Both the position numbers and the translations under genes were made by a program. This document shows positions 1 through 7,520 of a stretch of 64,000 nucleotides of DNA, piece by piece. The stretch's first letter is position 1, and each line of letters starts with the position of its first letter. Source of the DNA: Bacillus kexueae (lineage in GTDB: Bacteria; Bacillota; Bacilli; Bacillales; Aeribacillaceae); assembly GCF_022809095.1 (NCBI RefSeq), contig NZ_JALAZE010000006.1:116582-180581 (forward strand), given 5' to 3'. Under the pieces are notes generated by a model. The model saw only the letters and a program-made list of their open reading frames with translations. It did no database searches and was not told the origin of the DNA.

Positions 1-2364
1 TACCGTGGGAACTCGCAAGCACTCGATCATATACTTGTATCCAATCATTTAGCGAAAGATGCTGAAATTGATATTGTGCACATCAACTCTCCGTTCATGG
101 AAGCGCACGGACGAGCAAGTGACCATGATCCGGTGTTAGCTCAAATCGACCTTACACCGAATAAAGTCATAAACATTTTACACACGAACGATTCTCATGC
201 ACGTGTGTTTGAAGGAAAGTATGATGGCATGGGATTTGCGAAGTTATCGACTTTAATTAAGCAATTTGAACAAGAAAATGAACATACTCTCCTTCTCGAT
301 GCAGGGGATACGTTTCACGGCACTACGTTTGCAACACTCGAAGAAGGAAGCAGTATAGTCAAAATTATGAACGAGATTGGTTACGACAGTATGGCTGCTG
401 GAAATCACGACTTTAACTATGGATTTAAGCGCTTATTAGAACTAGAAGAAATGGCAGACTTCCCTGTTTTAAGCGCTAACGTCTTTTATGAAGAGACAGG
501 TGAACTCGTACTTGACCCTTATACAATCCGTGAAGTTAATGGTGTAACTTTTGGGATTTTCGGATTATCAACCCCTGAGACCCACTATAAAACTCACCCG
601 AAAAACGTTGAAGGGTTAAAGTTTACAGACCCCGTTGAAGCAGCAAAGAAAATGGTAGCTGAGCTACAAGGGAAAAACGTTGACGTCATTGTAGCGCTCA
701 CTCACTTAGGAACGGACGCATCTAGTACGGATACAAGCTTAAAGGTAGCGCAAGGGGCACCTGGAATCGACCTCATCGTTGATGGGCATAGCCATACGAT
801 TGATGATTTAGAAAATAGTGGAACGTTAATTGTAAGTGCAGGCGAGTATTTGAAAAATCTTGGTGTAGTCGAGATTGTGTTTAATGAAAAGAACGAAATC
901 GTATCTCGAGAAGCTTCTCTTATAACGAAAGAAGACGCCGCCAATATTGAGCCAGACCCAGCGGTTCAAGCAGTTATTGATACTATTCAATTAGCACAAG
1001 AAGAAATTTTAGCAGAAGAGATTGGAACTACTCTTGTAAAGCTTGATGGTGAACGTGAGCAAGTAAGAGCTGGGGAAACCAACTTAGGCAACTTAATCAC
1101 CGATGCTATGTTAGAAGAAACAGGGGCTGATATTGCTCTAACAAATGGTGGAGGAATTCGTGCTTCCATTGATAAAGGTGTCATTACGATAGGTGATGTT
1201 ATAACGGTTCTCCCTTTCGGTAACTACATTCAGACACTCGAAGTACCGGGCTCTATCATAAAAGAAGCACTGGAAAACGGAGTTAGCGATTTTCCTGAAG
1301 TAAAAGGAGCCTTTCCTCATGTTGCGGGCATGACATTTGCCATTGATATTAATAAGCCGAAGGGTGAGCGCGTACATTCGATAAAAATTCATGGCAAGCC
1401 AATTGATCTGAATAAAATGTACACCCTTGCGACGAATGATTTCTTAGCAGCTGGTGGCGACGAATACACCATGTTTGCGAATTTTGAAGTAACGGGAGAT
1501 TATGCCGCTCTCGATGAAGCGGTCATCCAATACATTAAGAAGCGAGGAACGATAGAACCAAAGGTGGAAAATCGAATTGTATCCGCTACAACGCCAAGTG
1601 AAAGCCATCGTGACGACAATACAGAAAATATCATTACTCCAAAAATTAATAACGGGAAAGCTTCTATTTCCAAGAAGGATTTCGAAGCTTTTGATCCATC
1701 AAAGGATATAAAAGTAGAACTCGGAAACGCTCAATCGGTTGTATTGGAATTAACAGAAGAACAAGTGAAAGCGTTGAAAGAAAATAAACAATTGTTACGA
1801 ATCACGAATAATCAAGTCGAATTACAAATTCCTTCTCAAATTTTACCTGACGGAAAAGTTTCTATTCAGTTAAAGCGATTAGAGGATGTAAAAGAAGCAG
1901 TGAGTGCAACGTATGATTTCACCATCATTGATCAAAACGGGAACGCTATTCATCAATTTGATACACCAGTAATCCTCACATTTACTGTTGATTTAGATAA
2001 CATACAAAACACAGATCAACTAAATGTATATTACTATAACGAACAACGTAAAGTGTGGGAACAACTATTAGGAAGTGTATATAAAGCAGGGAAAGTAACA
2101 GCATCTACTGACCATTTTAGTATTTTCGCAGTCTTTGAGAGAACAGAAGCGTCTTATCCTGCCGTTGAATCAACGAGTGACAGCTTGACAAACAGTAACG
2201 GAAGTACAAATGGAAATACGCTATCAGCTCCAACAAATAAAGAATATTCCTTGCCAAACACAGCAACTTCTACGTATAACTTGATGGCATGGGGATTTAT
2301 CACGCTTGCTTTAGGTGGTGTTCTCATCCTCATTCAAAAAAGAAAAGAAAAACATTCATCATAA
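1..2364 (+). CDS. yhcR: Sortase-anchored nuclease / 5'-nucleotidase, 3' part (5' end outside window)
   Basis: The reading frame is open from base 1, so the gene starts upstream of the window. The first ~50 codons end an endonuclease/exonuclease/phosphatase domain, shown by its terminal SDHDPVLA motif. A calcineurin-type metallophosphatase domain follows (ILHTNDSHARV, DAGDTFHG, GNHDFNYG, DGHSHT), then a 5'-nucleotidase C-terminal domain (NLITDAMLE, NGGGIRASI, LATNDFLAAGGD), a beta-sandwich region ending in TDHFSIFAVFE, and a sorting signal: LPNTA, a hydrophobic helix and the basic tail KRKEKHSS. This order matches B. subtilis YhcR, a wall-anchored nuclease/nucleotidase that scavenges extracellular nucleic acid; the assignment to YhcR rather than YfkN rests on the EEP domain. 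The LPNTA motif implies a class D-type sortase, which is not in the window. The stop codon coincides with the start of an intergenic repeat. Confidence 0.85.
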   Translation, partial: YRGNSQALDHILVSNHLAKDAEIDIVHINSPFMEAHGRASDHDPVLAQIDLTPNKVINILHTNDSHARVFEGKYDGMGFAKLSTLIKQFEQENEHTLLLDAGDTFHGTTFATLEEGSSIVKIMNEIGYDSMAAGNHDFNYGFKRLLELEEMADFPVLSANVFYEETGELVLDPYTIREVNGVTFGIFGLSTPETHYKTHPKNVEGLKFTDPVEAAKKMVAELQGKNVDVIVALTHLGTDASSTDTSLKVAQGAPGIDLIVDGHSHTIDDLENSGTLIVSAGEYLKNLGVVEIVFNEKNEIVSREASLITKEDAANIEPDPAVQAVIDTIQLAQEEILAEEIGTTLVKLDGEREQVRAGETNLGNLITDAMLEETGADIALTNGGGIRASIDKGVITIGDVITVLPFGNYIQTLEVPGSIIKEALENGVSDFPEVKGAFPHVAGMTFAIDINKPKGERVHSIKIHGKPIDLNKMYTLATNDFLAAGGDEYTMFANFEVTGDYAALDEAVIQYIKKRGTIEPKVENRIVSATTPSESHRDDNTENIITPKINNGKASISKKDFEAFDPSKDIKVELGNAQSVVLELTEEQVKALKENKQLLRITNNQVELQIPSQILPDGKVSIQLKRLEDVKEAVSATYDFTIIDQNGNAIHQFDTPVILTFTVDLDNIQNTDQLNVYYYNEQRKVWEQLLGSVYKAGKVTASTDHFSIFAVFERTEASYPAVESTSDSLTNSNGSTNGNTLSAPTNKEYSLPNTATSTYNLMAWGFITLALGGVLILIQKRKEKHSS

Positions 2365-2652
2365 GAAACATACATGATTTTACACTCACACCCCGGATAT
2401 GAAAATTTATTCTCCCCGGGGTTTCCTTTCTACCTTCTACCTATCATGATCGATCATTCAGCTCATAGGTAATTTTTATTTTCACAGAAAAGCGGAAAGC
2501 GCAAGTCCTTAGGCGAAGGGCGCTGGAGGACCTGCGAGGTGGCTTCCGTCGCCACAGCAGGGCCGAAGCGACCCGAGCTGATGGCGCTTTGCGCTAGACA
2601 CCAAAAAAACTGAAAAGATAACACTTTATTCAACTTAAATTTTCTGTAACAA
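2362..2652 (+). repeat. RptA copy 1 (long form)
   Basis: This is the first of seven copies of an intergenic element called RptA here. The long form starts TAAGAAACATACATG, carries a CCCCGG/CCGGGG hairpin, then a conserved GC-rich core with AAGCGC near its left and GCGCTT near its right, and ends CTGTAACAA. Copies 1, 2 and 5 are long; copies 3, 4, 6 and 7 lack the first ~125 bp. Here the initial TAA is the stop codon of the preceding gene, and a terminator hairpin begins 6 bases beyond the right end. Confidence 0.9.
2391..2430 (+). terminator. Hairpin inside RptA long form
   Basis: CCCCGG (2391-2396) pairs with CCGGGG (2416-2421) and is followed by TTTCCTTT. It could end transcription of the nucleotidase gene. 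The same hairpin is in copies 2 and 5. Confidence 0.5.
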
Positions 2653-2657
2653 AAATG

Positions 2658-2690
2658 AAAGGACGAAGGGGCTATCCCCTTTCGTCCTTT
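2658..2690 (-). terminator. Terminator of ykkD (possibly bidirectional)
   Basis: A 14-bp stem (AAAGGACGAAGGGG pairing with CCCCTTTCGTCCTTT, one bulged T) with a CTAT loop lies between two convergent genes. On the minus strand it is followed by CATTTTTG. RptA copy 1 ends just before it. Confidence 0.75.
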
Positions 2691-2739
2691 ATCATTCATG
2701 TTAATCAAATTAGTGATTCATTAGCGAGTTTACTAAGGG

Positions 2740-3054
2740 TTAAGAAATAAATTTCAATCCAACAACTGCTACAATTACGACAGCTATGAAAAACAACCGT
2801 TTGAAGTCCGCTGGCTCCTTAAACAACCAAATCCCAACAACTGCACTCCCAGCAGTACCAATTCCCGTCCAAACAGCATAGGCTGTACCCATTGGAATAG
2901 TTCCCATGGACAGTGTTAATAAGGTGAAACTACAAATCATGCCAAACAAAAGTAATAAAATAGGCCACATTCCACCTTTTCTGTTAATTAACGTAATTCC
3001 GATGACACCAACTACTTCAAATAGCCCAGCCCCAACTAACGATAACCAAGCCAT
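2740..3054 (-). CDS. ykkD: SMR-family efflux subunit YkkD
   Basis: A 104-residue, four-helix small multidrug resistance protein. The essential membrane glutamate of the family is at residue 13 (GLFEVVG), and the third helix carries the conserved PMGTAYAVWTGIGTAG motif. The sequence resembles B. subtilis YkkD, which pairs with YkkC to form a heteromeric exporter in the cytoplasmic membrane; YkkCD-type pairs are known for multidrug and guanidinium-related export. The ATG overlaps the ykkC stop as TAATG and a GGAGGAAA ribosome site lies in the end of ykkC, so the two are translationally coupled. The gene is last in the tetR-ykkC-ykkD operon. The substrate cannot be read from the sequence. Confidence 0.88.
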   Translation of the reverse strand: MAWLSLVGAGLFEVVGVIGITLINRKGGMWPILLLLFGMICSFTLLTLSMGTIPMGTAYAVWTGIGTAGSAVVGIWLFKEPADFKRLFFIAVVIVAVVGLKFIS

Positions 3055-3389
3055 TAAGCATTTCCTCCTACCTTCTCATTTGATACAAGTTTCAGCCCCA
3101 CTACACCAAACAGTAACAAACCAATAAAAAATAATTTAAGGACATCCACTCGTTCGCCGAATACAAACATTTCAATTGCCACCGTTCCTGCCGTTCCTAA
3201 GCCAACAAATACTGCATAAACAGTGCTCGTCGGCAAAAATTTCGATGTATAAATGAGAGCCCAAAAGCTTACAATCATTGCAATTGCTGTGATTATCCAT
3301 TCCCATACATTGTCAGCGTGCTTTAAACCAATCACCCATCCTACCTCAAATACTGATGCTACTAAAACGAGAAGCCATTTACGATTCAT
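3054..3389 (-). CDS. ykkC: SMR-family efflux subunit YkkC
   Basis: A 111-residue SMR protein with four predicted helices, the membrane glutamate at residue 15 (SVFEVGWVIGLKHAD) and the conserved TVYAVFVGLGTAG stretch. It is close to B. subtilis YkkC and would form the heteromer with YkkD. I place the start at the ATG that overlaps the tetR stop as ATGA, because GGAAAGGA lies 11 bases upstream inside tetR; a longer frame exists but has no ribosome site. In B. subtilis ykkCD is under a guanidine riboswitch. No such leader is visible here, and a TetR repressor with an operator takes its place. Confidence 0.87.
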   Translation of the reverse strand: MNRKWLLVLVASVFEVGWVIGLKHADNVWEWIITAIAMIVSFWALIYTSKFLPTSTVYAVFVGLGTAGTVAIEMFVFGERVDVLKLFFIGLLLFGVVGLKLVSNEKVGGNA

Positions 3390-3955
3390 TTTGAACTCAT
3401 TCCTTTCCAAAGTAAGTTCCATGTAGATTCCGCTCGTAAAATTGCTTTCTTCTTTTCACCATACATGAGTTCTACATACACACTGTCTAGTAATGCGACG
3501 TAAGCTACACTGGCCATTTTCGGATCTGTATCAATCTTTCCTTCGTTCACTACCTCCTGTAGCATCGACTCTAATCTTCCTTCCATCATCACAACGTATT
3601 GATTAAAGATTTTGATCATTTCATCCTTTAAACCGGCAGGTGGAAAGAAGCCTTGCCTTAGGAGAAAATGAAGTTCACGATCAGTTTCAAAACGCTCAAT
3701 GCTCGAGAGCAAAAAGTCATACAGCTGTTTTTCAATCACATCTTCTGTCGAAAAAAAAGACTGAATAAACGCTAGTTCCTTCTCCAAAGCTTCATGATAT
3801 AACTGTAAATACAACTCTTTTTTCCCTTTGAAATGTGAATAAATTGACGCCTTTTTAATCCCAACATGTTCCGCAATGAGCGACATCGAAGTACCCTCAT
3901 ACCCCTTTTCAGCAAATAAATCATAAGCCTTTTCTTTTATTAACTCTCCACTCAA
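3386..3955 (-). CDS. TetR-family repressor of the ykkCD operon
   Basis: A 189-residue TetR-type regulator. The N-terminal helix-turn-helix is clear (AYDLFAEKGYEGTSMSLIAEHVGIKKASIYSHFKGK, described here in part), and the ligand-binding half is variable. Translation starts at TTG 3953-3955, with GGGGTGA 7 bases upstream; no ATG fits better. It is the first gene of the operon and its stop overlaps ykkC. A perfect-arm palindrome lies just upstream (3980-3993) directly behind the promoter. I infer autorepression and drug-responsive control of ykkCD; the inducer is unknown. Confidence 0.87.
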   Translation of the reverse strand: MSGELIKEKAYDLFAEKGYEGTSMSLIAEHVGIKKASIYSHFKGKKELYLQLYHEALEKELAFIQSFFSTEDVIEKQLYDFLLSSIERFETDRELHFLLRQGFFPPAGLKDEMIKIFNQYVVMMEGRLESMLQEVVNEGKIDTDPKMASVAYVALLDSVYVELMYGEKKKAILRAESTWNLLWKGMSSK

Positions 3956-3979
3956 AAATGTTCACCCCACATTAACTAC

Positions 3980-3993
3980 CTACCGTTCGGTAG
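3980..3993. promoter_or_regulatory. TetR operator candidate
   Basis: CTACCG-TT-CGGTAG has 6-bp perfect inverted arms. It lies 4 bases downstream of the proposed -10 box of the tetR promoter, a position where bound repressor would block transcription. Confidence 0.7.
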
Positions 3994-3997
3994 CTTA

Positions 3998-4026
3998 ACT
4001 TTACCATAATCCTTCTCCCTTATCAA
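3998..4026 (-). promoter_or_regulatory. tetR-ykkCD promoter candidate
   Basis: On the minus strand TTGATA (4021-4026) is followed after 17 bases by TAAAGT (3998-4003). The -10 box is imperfect, but spacing and the adjacent operator support it. Confidence 0.5.
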
Positions 4027-4145
4027 CCTTTAGAAATTTCTAACAAAGGATAGGACTTTCTTTCTAATATTTATAAAAACCCCCTGAAAAACAAACAGAA
4101 GAGCAGAATGGTGTAATGGAAGAAATAAAAGGGGAGGAAGTAAAA

Positions 4146-4781
4146 ATGAAAAAATCACTATTCACCACTTTTATCGCAAGTGCTTTCTTGTTATTCTCAA
4201 CAACTTTTAGTGTACCTGCATTTGCTGAGAAAAAAGAAAAAGAGTTTGAATCCGATTCCCAAGAAATGATGATGGATGACAAAGAAGAAAAGAAAGAAAA
4301 AAAGGAAAAGAAACCTCATGTAATTGAAAACAAATTGAATTCTAATGCGCAAGAGCGTGCAAGTGCCACAGCTAAAATGAATGCATCCGCACAATCAGCA
4401 GTTGCTCTTTCTACTTCTCAAGAATATGAGGAAGAGAATGAATCGGTTGAAGTGGAGAAAGAAACAGAAGTTCAAACAGAAGTCGAAACATCTGTTGAAT
4501 CTGAAACGGAAGTACAAGAAGATGCATCTGAAGATCAACCAACTGTAGAAGAAAATGAAGATATGGAAATGAAAGAGGAATATGAAACGGATGAAACAAC
4601 CGCGAACGAAACATCTGTAGAAACCGAAGAAGAAATGACAGTTGAAGAAGTAGTAGCTGAAGATGAAGTAACTGCAGATGAGATGTCCGCGGAGAAAATG
4701 AGCATGTTTCAACAATTACTTGATGCACTTGAAACACTAACTGCTCAGATTACATCCGCTTGGAATGATTTATTCCAGTAA
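4146..4781 (+). CDS. Secreted, highly acidic low-complexity protein
   Basis: I do not recognise this 211-residue protein. The start at 4146 follows GGGGAGG by 8 bases; an earlier in-frame ATG lacks such a site. Residues 1-28 are a signal peptide (MKKS, hydrophobic helix, VPAFA then cleavage). The mature chain opens with a Lys/Glu-rich stretch (KEEKKEKKEKK), continues through an Asn/Ala/Ser-rich segment near residues 75-105, and then about 90 residues dominated by Glu, Thr and Val. It ends in an amphipathic helix (MFQQLLDALETL). There is no Cys and no wall-anchor motif. It is probably an extended extracellular or cell-surface polypeptide; metal or cation binding would be a guess. It is monocistronic and followed by a strong terminator. 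Confidence 0.75.
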   Translation: MKKSLFTTFIASAFLLFSTTFSVPAFAEKKEKEFESDSQEMMMDDKEEKKEKKEKKPHVIENKLNSNAQERASATAKMNASAQSAVALSTSQEYEEENESVEVEKETEVQTEVETSVESETEVQEDASEDQPTVEENEDMEMKEEYETDETTANETSVETEEEMTVEEVVAEDEVTADEMSAEKMSMFQQLLDALETLTAQITSAWNDLFQ

Positions 4782-4812
4782 GAAATAAGTGGCGATTCTA
4801 TCTAATTGTATG

Positions 4813-4853
4813 AAGTGGAGAAGAACGAGTTGTTTTTCTCCACTTGATTTTAT
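4813..4853 (+). terminator. Terminator of the acidic secreted protein gene
   Basis: AAGTGGAGAA (4813-4822) pairs perfectly with TTCTCCACTT (4836-4845), followed by GATTTTATT. Confidence 0.8.
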
Positions 4854-5004
4854 TCATTGTCATAGAGCTAGGATCATTCAAGGTAATGCATTGTTCGCTA
4901 GACGCTTTAAGCCAAATAAGACATGCCTCCCATATGGAAAGCCTATCTTAAATGTCGTAAATAACGGCTGTAAACATAAACTCTATGTAATTCTAAATGG
5001 TTCT

Positions 5005-5527
5005 TCAATTGCTCCAAACACTTTTAAAATACGTGGAAACTAGACCTTCTCCTTGAAATATGCTCTCTAAGACAGCTTGTAGAAGTTTTTTTACCCTTTT
5101 ATATTCTCTGATATTACTTGAACAGGACCCTAAATACGTATACTTATATACAGGGTCATCAGGGCATAGTTTATACGCACTTTTTAACATTGACAAACCT
5201 TTCTTTATGTTCAAACTCACCAAAATAAAACGGAAACGTGGATATCATATAACCAAAACACCAAAGAAAGTCCGAATTTGTTGGATAAAGAGTATAGCCG
5301 ATATGGGTAACTCTTTTTAACACAGTTTCTAGTTCATTTAAGTCTACTTCTGTAATCCCTAAATGAGTTTCTTCTACTAACACATACCAACAGAAGAAAC
5401 CTAATCGTGTAATTGTTTTTAAATCTCTAGGATTTTGTTGAAATTCTTCTAAAAGGAAGGCTTTAGCTTCATTCCATCTTTCCTCTCGCTCTAGAAAATC
5501 AAGTTCTGGCCAGCTCCAATCCATCAT
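5005..5527 (-). pseudogene. Frameshifted TPR-like hypothetical gene
   Basis: Two overlapping minus-strand frames form one protein if a single base is removed. The first frame (start near 5527, after AGGTGGGGG) reads through WNEAKAFLLEEFQQNPRD and DFLWCFGYMIS up to EFEHKE, then goes out of frame. The second frame continues with KKGLSMLKSAYKLCPDDP and YTYLGS and ends at 5005. The switch is in the run CATAAAGAAAGG around 5205-5212; CATAAGAAAGG would restore one frame of about 170 residues. The helical pattern (W/L/G/Y/A/F/P spacing) resembles tetratricopeptide repeats. I know no function. A sequencing error in the A run is possible instead of a true pseudogene. Confidence 0.6.
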
Positions 5528-5567
5528 CCCCCTTACCCCCACCTTTCCATTAAACAAAGATTTATGC

Positions 5568-6362
5568 CTACCCTTCCATCCATGATGGTGCTGCCTCCTT
5601 TTTAGGTGGGGACCAACGGTTTATAACCTTTCCGTTCACTTGAAAAATTTGCCCCGAATCCTCAATGGATGGTCGTTCACAAAGACGATAGATGAATTGT
5701 GCTACGTCTTCTGGTTCTCCTACTTGCCAGTAAGGATCTAACGGCATTCCTTGTGCTCTTGCTTTTTCTTTCGCTCGTTCAATATGAGGCCTCGTCATAT
5801 CTGTTAGGGCAGACGGAGCAACAGCCATAACTCGAATATTGAATCGATGAAGCTCTTTTGCAAGCGCGAATGTCATTCCGATAAGTCCAGCTTTAGCAGC
5901 ACTATAATTGACTTGTCCCACAACCCCTTCTAAACCGGCCGTGGAAATCATGTTAATGATAGTGCCTCTCTTGCCTGTTTCTTTCACATGTTGAACAAAG
6001 GGCTTTGTACAAATAAAAGCTCCACGCAGATTAACATTCATTACTTCATCCCATTCATCGATTTCCATTTTATATGACATACGATCTCGGACAATGCCTG
6101 CATTGTTAATTAACACCGTAGCTTTCCCAAATTGCGTAATCGCTGCATGGATTAATCGTTCACCTGTTTGTTCATGTGCAACATCGCCTGTTACCCCATA
6201 TACTTGACCACCTATTTCTAATAACTGTTGAACCCCATTTTTAACCGCCGCTTCTTTTCTCCCATTAATAATCACCGCATGCCCTTTTAATGCAAACATC
6301 TTGGCAATAGCAAAGCCAATTCCCCTCGTTGACCCTGTAATGATAACCACTTCTTTCTCCAA
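5568..6362 (-). CDS. Short-chain dehydrogenase/reductase (FabG-like)
   Basis: A 264-residue classical SDR. The NAD(P)-binding motif TGSTRGIG is at residues 9-16, NNAG at 86-89, the catalytic Asn at 111, Ser at 140, and YSAAK (Tyr153, Lys157). It resembles 3-oxoacyl-ACP reductases and 3-hydroxyacyl-CoA dehydrogenases. It directly follows the thiolase and acyl-CoA ligase genes on the same strand with no gap, so a role in interconverting 3-oxoacyl and 3-hydroxyacyl thioesters in the same pathway is the natural inference. The substrate chain length and carrier (CoA or ACP) cannot be told. The C-terminal tail (RWSPPKKEA) is slightly longer than usual. Confidence 0.85.
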   Translation of the reverse strand: MEKEVVIITGSTRGIGFAIAKMFALKGHAVIINGRKEAAVKNGVQQLLEIGGQVYGVTGDVAHEQTGERLIHAAITQFGKATVLINNAGIVRDRMSYKMEIDEWDEVMNVNLRGAFICTKPFVQHVKETGKRGTIINMISTAGLEGVVGQVNYSAAKAGLIGMTFALAKELHRFNIRVMAVAPSALTDMTRPHIERAKEKARAQGMPLDPYWQVGEPEDVAQFIYRLCERPSIEDSGQIFQVNGKVINRWSPPKKEAAPSWMEG

Positions 6363-7520
6363 TCAAATCTCCCCCTTTTGATACCGTTCAAATAACACAG
6401 CAAGACCGAGTCCTCCTCCAATACCTAACGTAGCAATCGCTCTTTTTGCATCCGATCGTTTGATTTCGGTTAAAAGCCTTGTTACTAAAATGGCACCAGA
6501 TGCGCCATAGGGATGACCAAGAGCCAATGCTCCGCCACCTTTATTCACCTTTTCAACAGGAATCTTTAATGTTTTCAAAGAAGCGAGGACTTGAGAAGCG
6601 AACGCTTCATTAAATTCTACTAAATCGATGGAATCAACTGATAAATTTTGTCGCTTCAGCAAATGCCTTACTGCTGGAATCGGCCCGACACCAAGTAGAT
6701 TCGGATTAACCCCTTTGCTCACTGCATCGACAAAGGTCATAATTGGAGTAAGTCCAAGCTCAAAACATTTTTTCTCCGACATGATTAATACTGCTGCAGC
6801 ACCATCATTTATTGGACAAGCATTTCCCGCTGTAACCGTACCATTTTCTTTAAAGACCGGACGAAGTTTGGAAAGTTTTTCAAAACTCGTATTCCGCCTT
6901 GGACATTCGTCCACCTTGTGTCCATTTACTTCAACAATCTCTTCATTAAAACGGCCCTCATCAATCGATTGAATAGCTTTTTGATGACTTTTTAAAGCGT
7001 AAACATCTTGTTCATTTCGTGAAATGTCATATGCTTCCGCCACATTTTCAGCGGCAATGCCCATTTCTGGATCTCCAATTTCTTCAGGTGAAAATCGCGC
7101 TCGAGTGAAGATAGTCGGGGGCAAGGACGTGTATAGATGGGGTGGTTTTTCAATCTTCCACGGCTGTAGGCTTGTACTTTCTACGCCTCCTGCAATGTAC
7201 ATATCACCAGCCCCCGCTTGAATGAGACGACAAGCGATTTGAATTGCCTCAAGTCCGGACCCACATTGTCTATCGACAGTTACCCCAGGAACTTCTATAG
7301 GGAAACCAGCTTCAAGGGCTGAAAGGCGTGCGATATTTCCACCAGGGCCAACACAATTTCCTAAAATCACCTCATCGATTTCATTAACCGGTATATTCGT
7401 TTCTTCGACAATTGCCTTTAAGACAGTGGCTGCTAATCGTTCAAGGGGTACCTCCCTCAACATTCCTCCAATCTTTCCAATCGGCGTTCTTTTTGCCGCA
7501 ACGATAACCGCTTTATTCAC
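6363..7520 (-). CDS. yhfS: Thiolase (acetyl-CoA acyltransferase), YhfS-like
   Basis: A 385-residue thiolase, the normal family length. I start it at GTG 7520: GGAGG lies 8 bases upstream and the gene then overlaps the ligase stop by 8 bases, as in coupled operons; an upstream frame extension has no support. The nucleophilic Cys is at residue 86 (DRQCGSGLEA). The second half has VEFNEAFASQ and the GGGALALGHPYGASG motif with the catalytic His. The terminal Cys found in many thiolases (CIGGG) is replaced: the sequence reads TLGIGGGLG. It joins or cleaves acyl-CoA and acetyl-CoA. The order bioY-ligase-thiolase matches B. subtilis yhfU-yhfT-yhfS. Confidence 0.87.
   Translation of the reverse strand: MNKAVIVAAKRTPIGKIGGMLREVPLERLAATVLKAIVEETNIPVNEIDEVILGNCVGPGGNIARLSALEAGFPIEVPGVTVDRQCGSGLEAIQIACRLIQAGAGDMYIAGGVESTSLQPWKIEKPPHLYTSLPPTIFTRARFSPEEIGDPEMGIAAENVAEAYDISRNEQDVYALKSHQKAIQSIDEGRFNEEIVEVNGHKVDECPRRNTSFEKLSKLRPVFKENGTVTAGNACPINDGAAAVLIMSEKKCFELGLTPIMTFVDAVSKGVNPNLLGVGPIPAVRHLLKRQNLSVDSIDLVEFNEAFASQVLASLKTLKIPVEKVNKGGGALALGHPYGASGAILVTRLLTEIKRSDAKRAIATLGIGGGLGLAVLFERYQKGEI

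Noticed and set aside
2391..2490. RptA long form as a group IIC intron remnant
   Set aside because: Placement after terminators fits, but there is no GTGCG start, domain V motif or reverse transcriptase.
2463..2708. Frames inside RptA copies on the minus strand (also at 14012-14257 and 43655-43849)
   Set aside because: They recur because the repeat recurs, start at different places and have no ribosome site.
4197..4737. Long minus-strand frames opposite the acidic secreted protein (Phe/Leu-rich)
   Set aside because: They mirror the Glu/Lys-rich codons of the plus gene; the plus gene has signal peptide and ribosome site.
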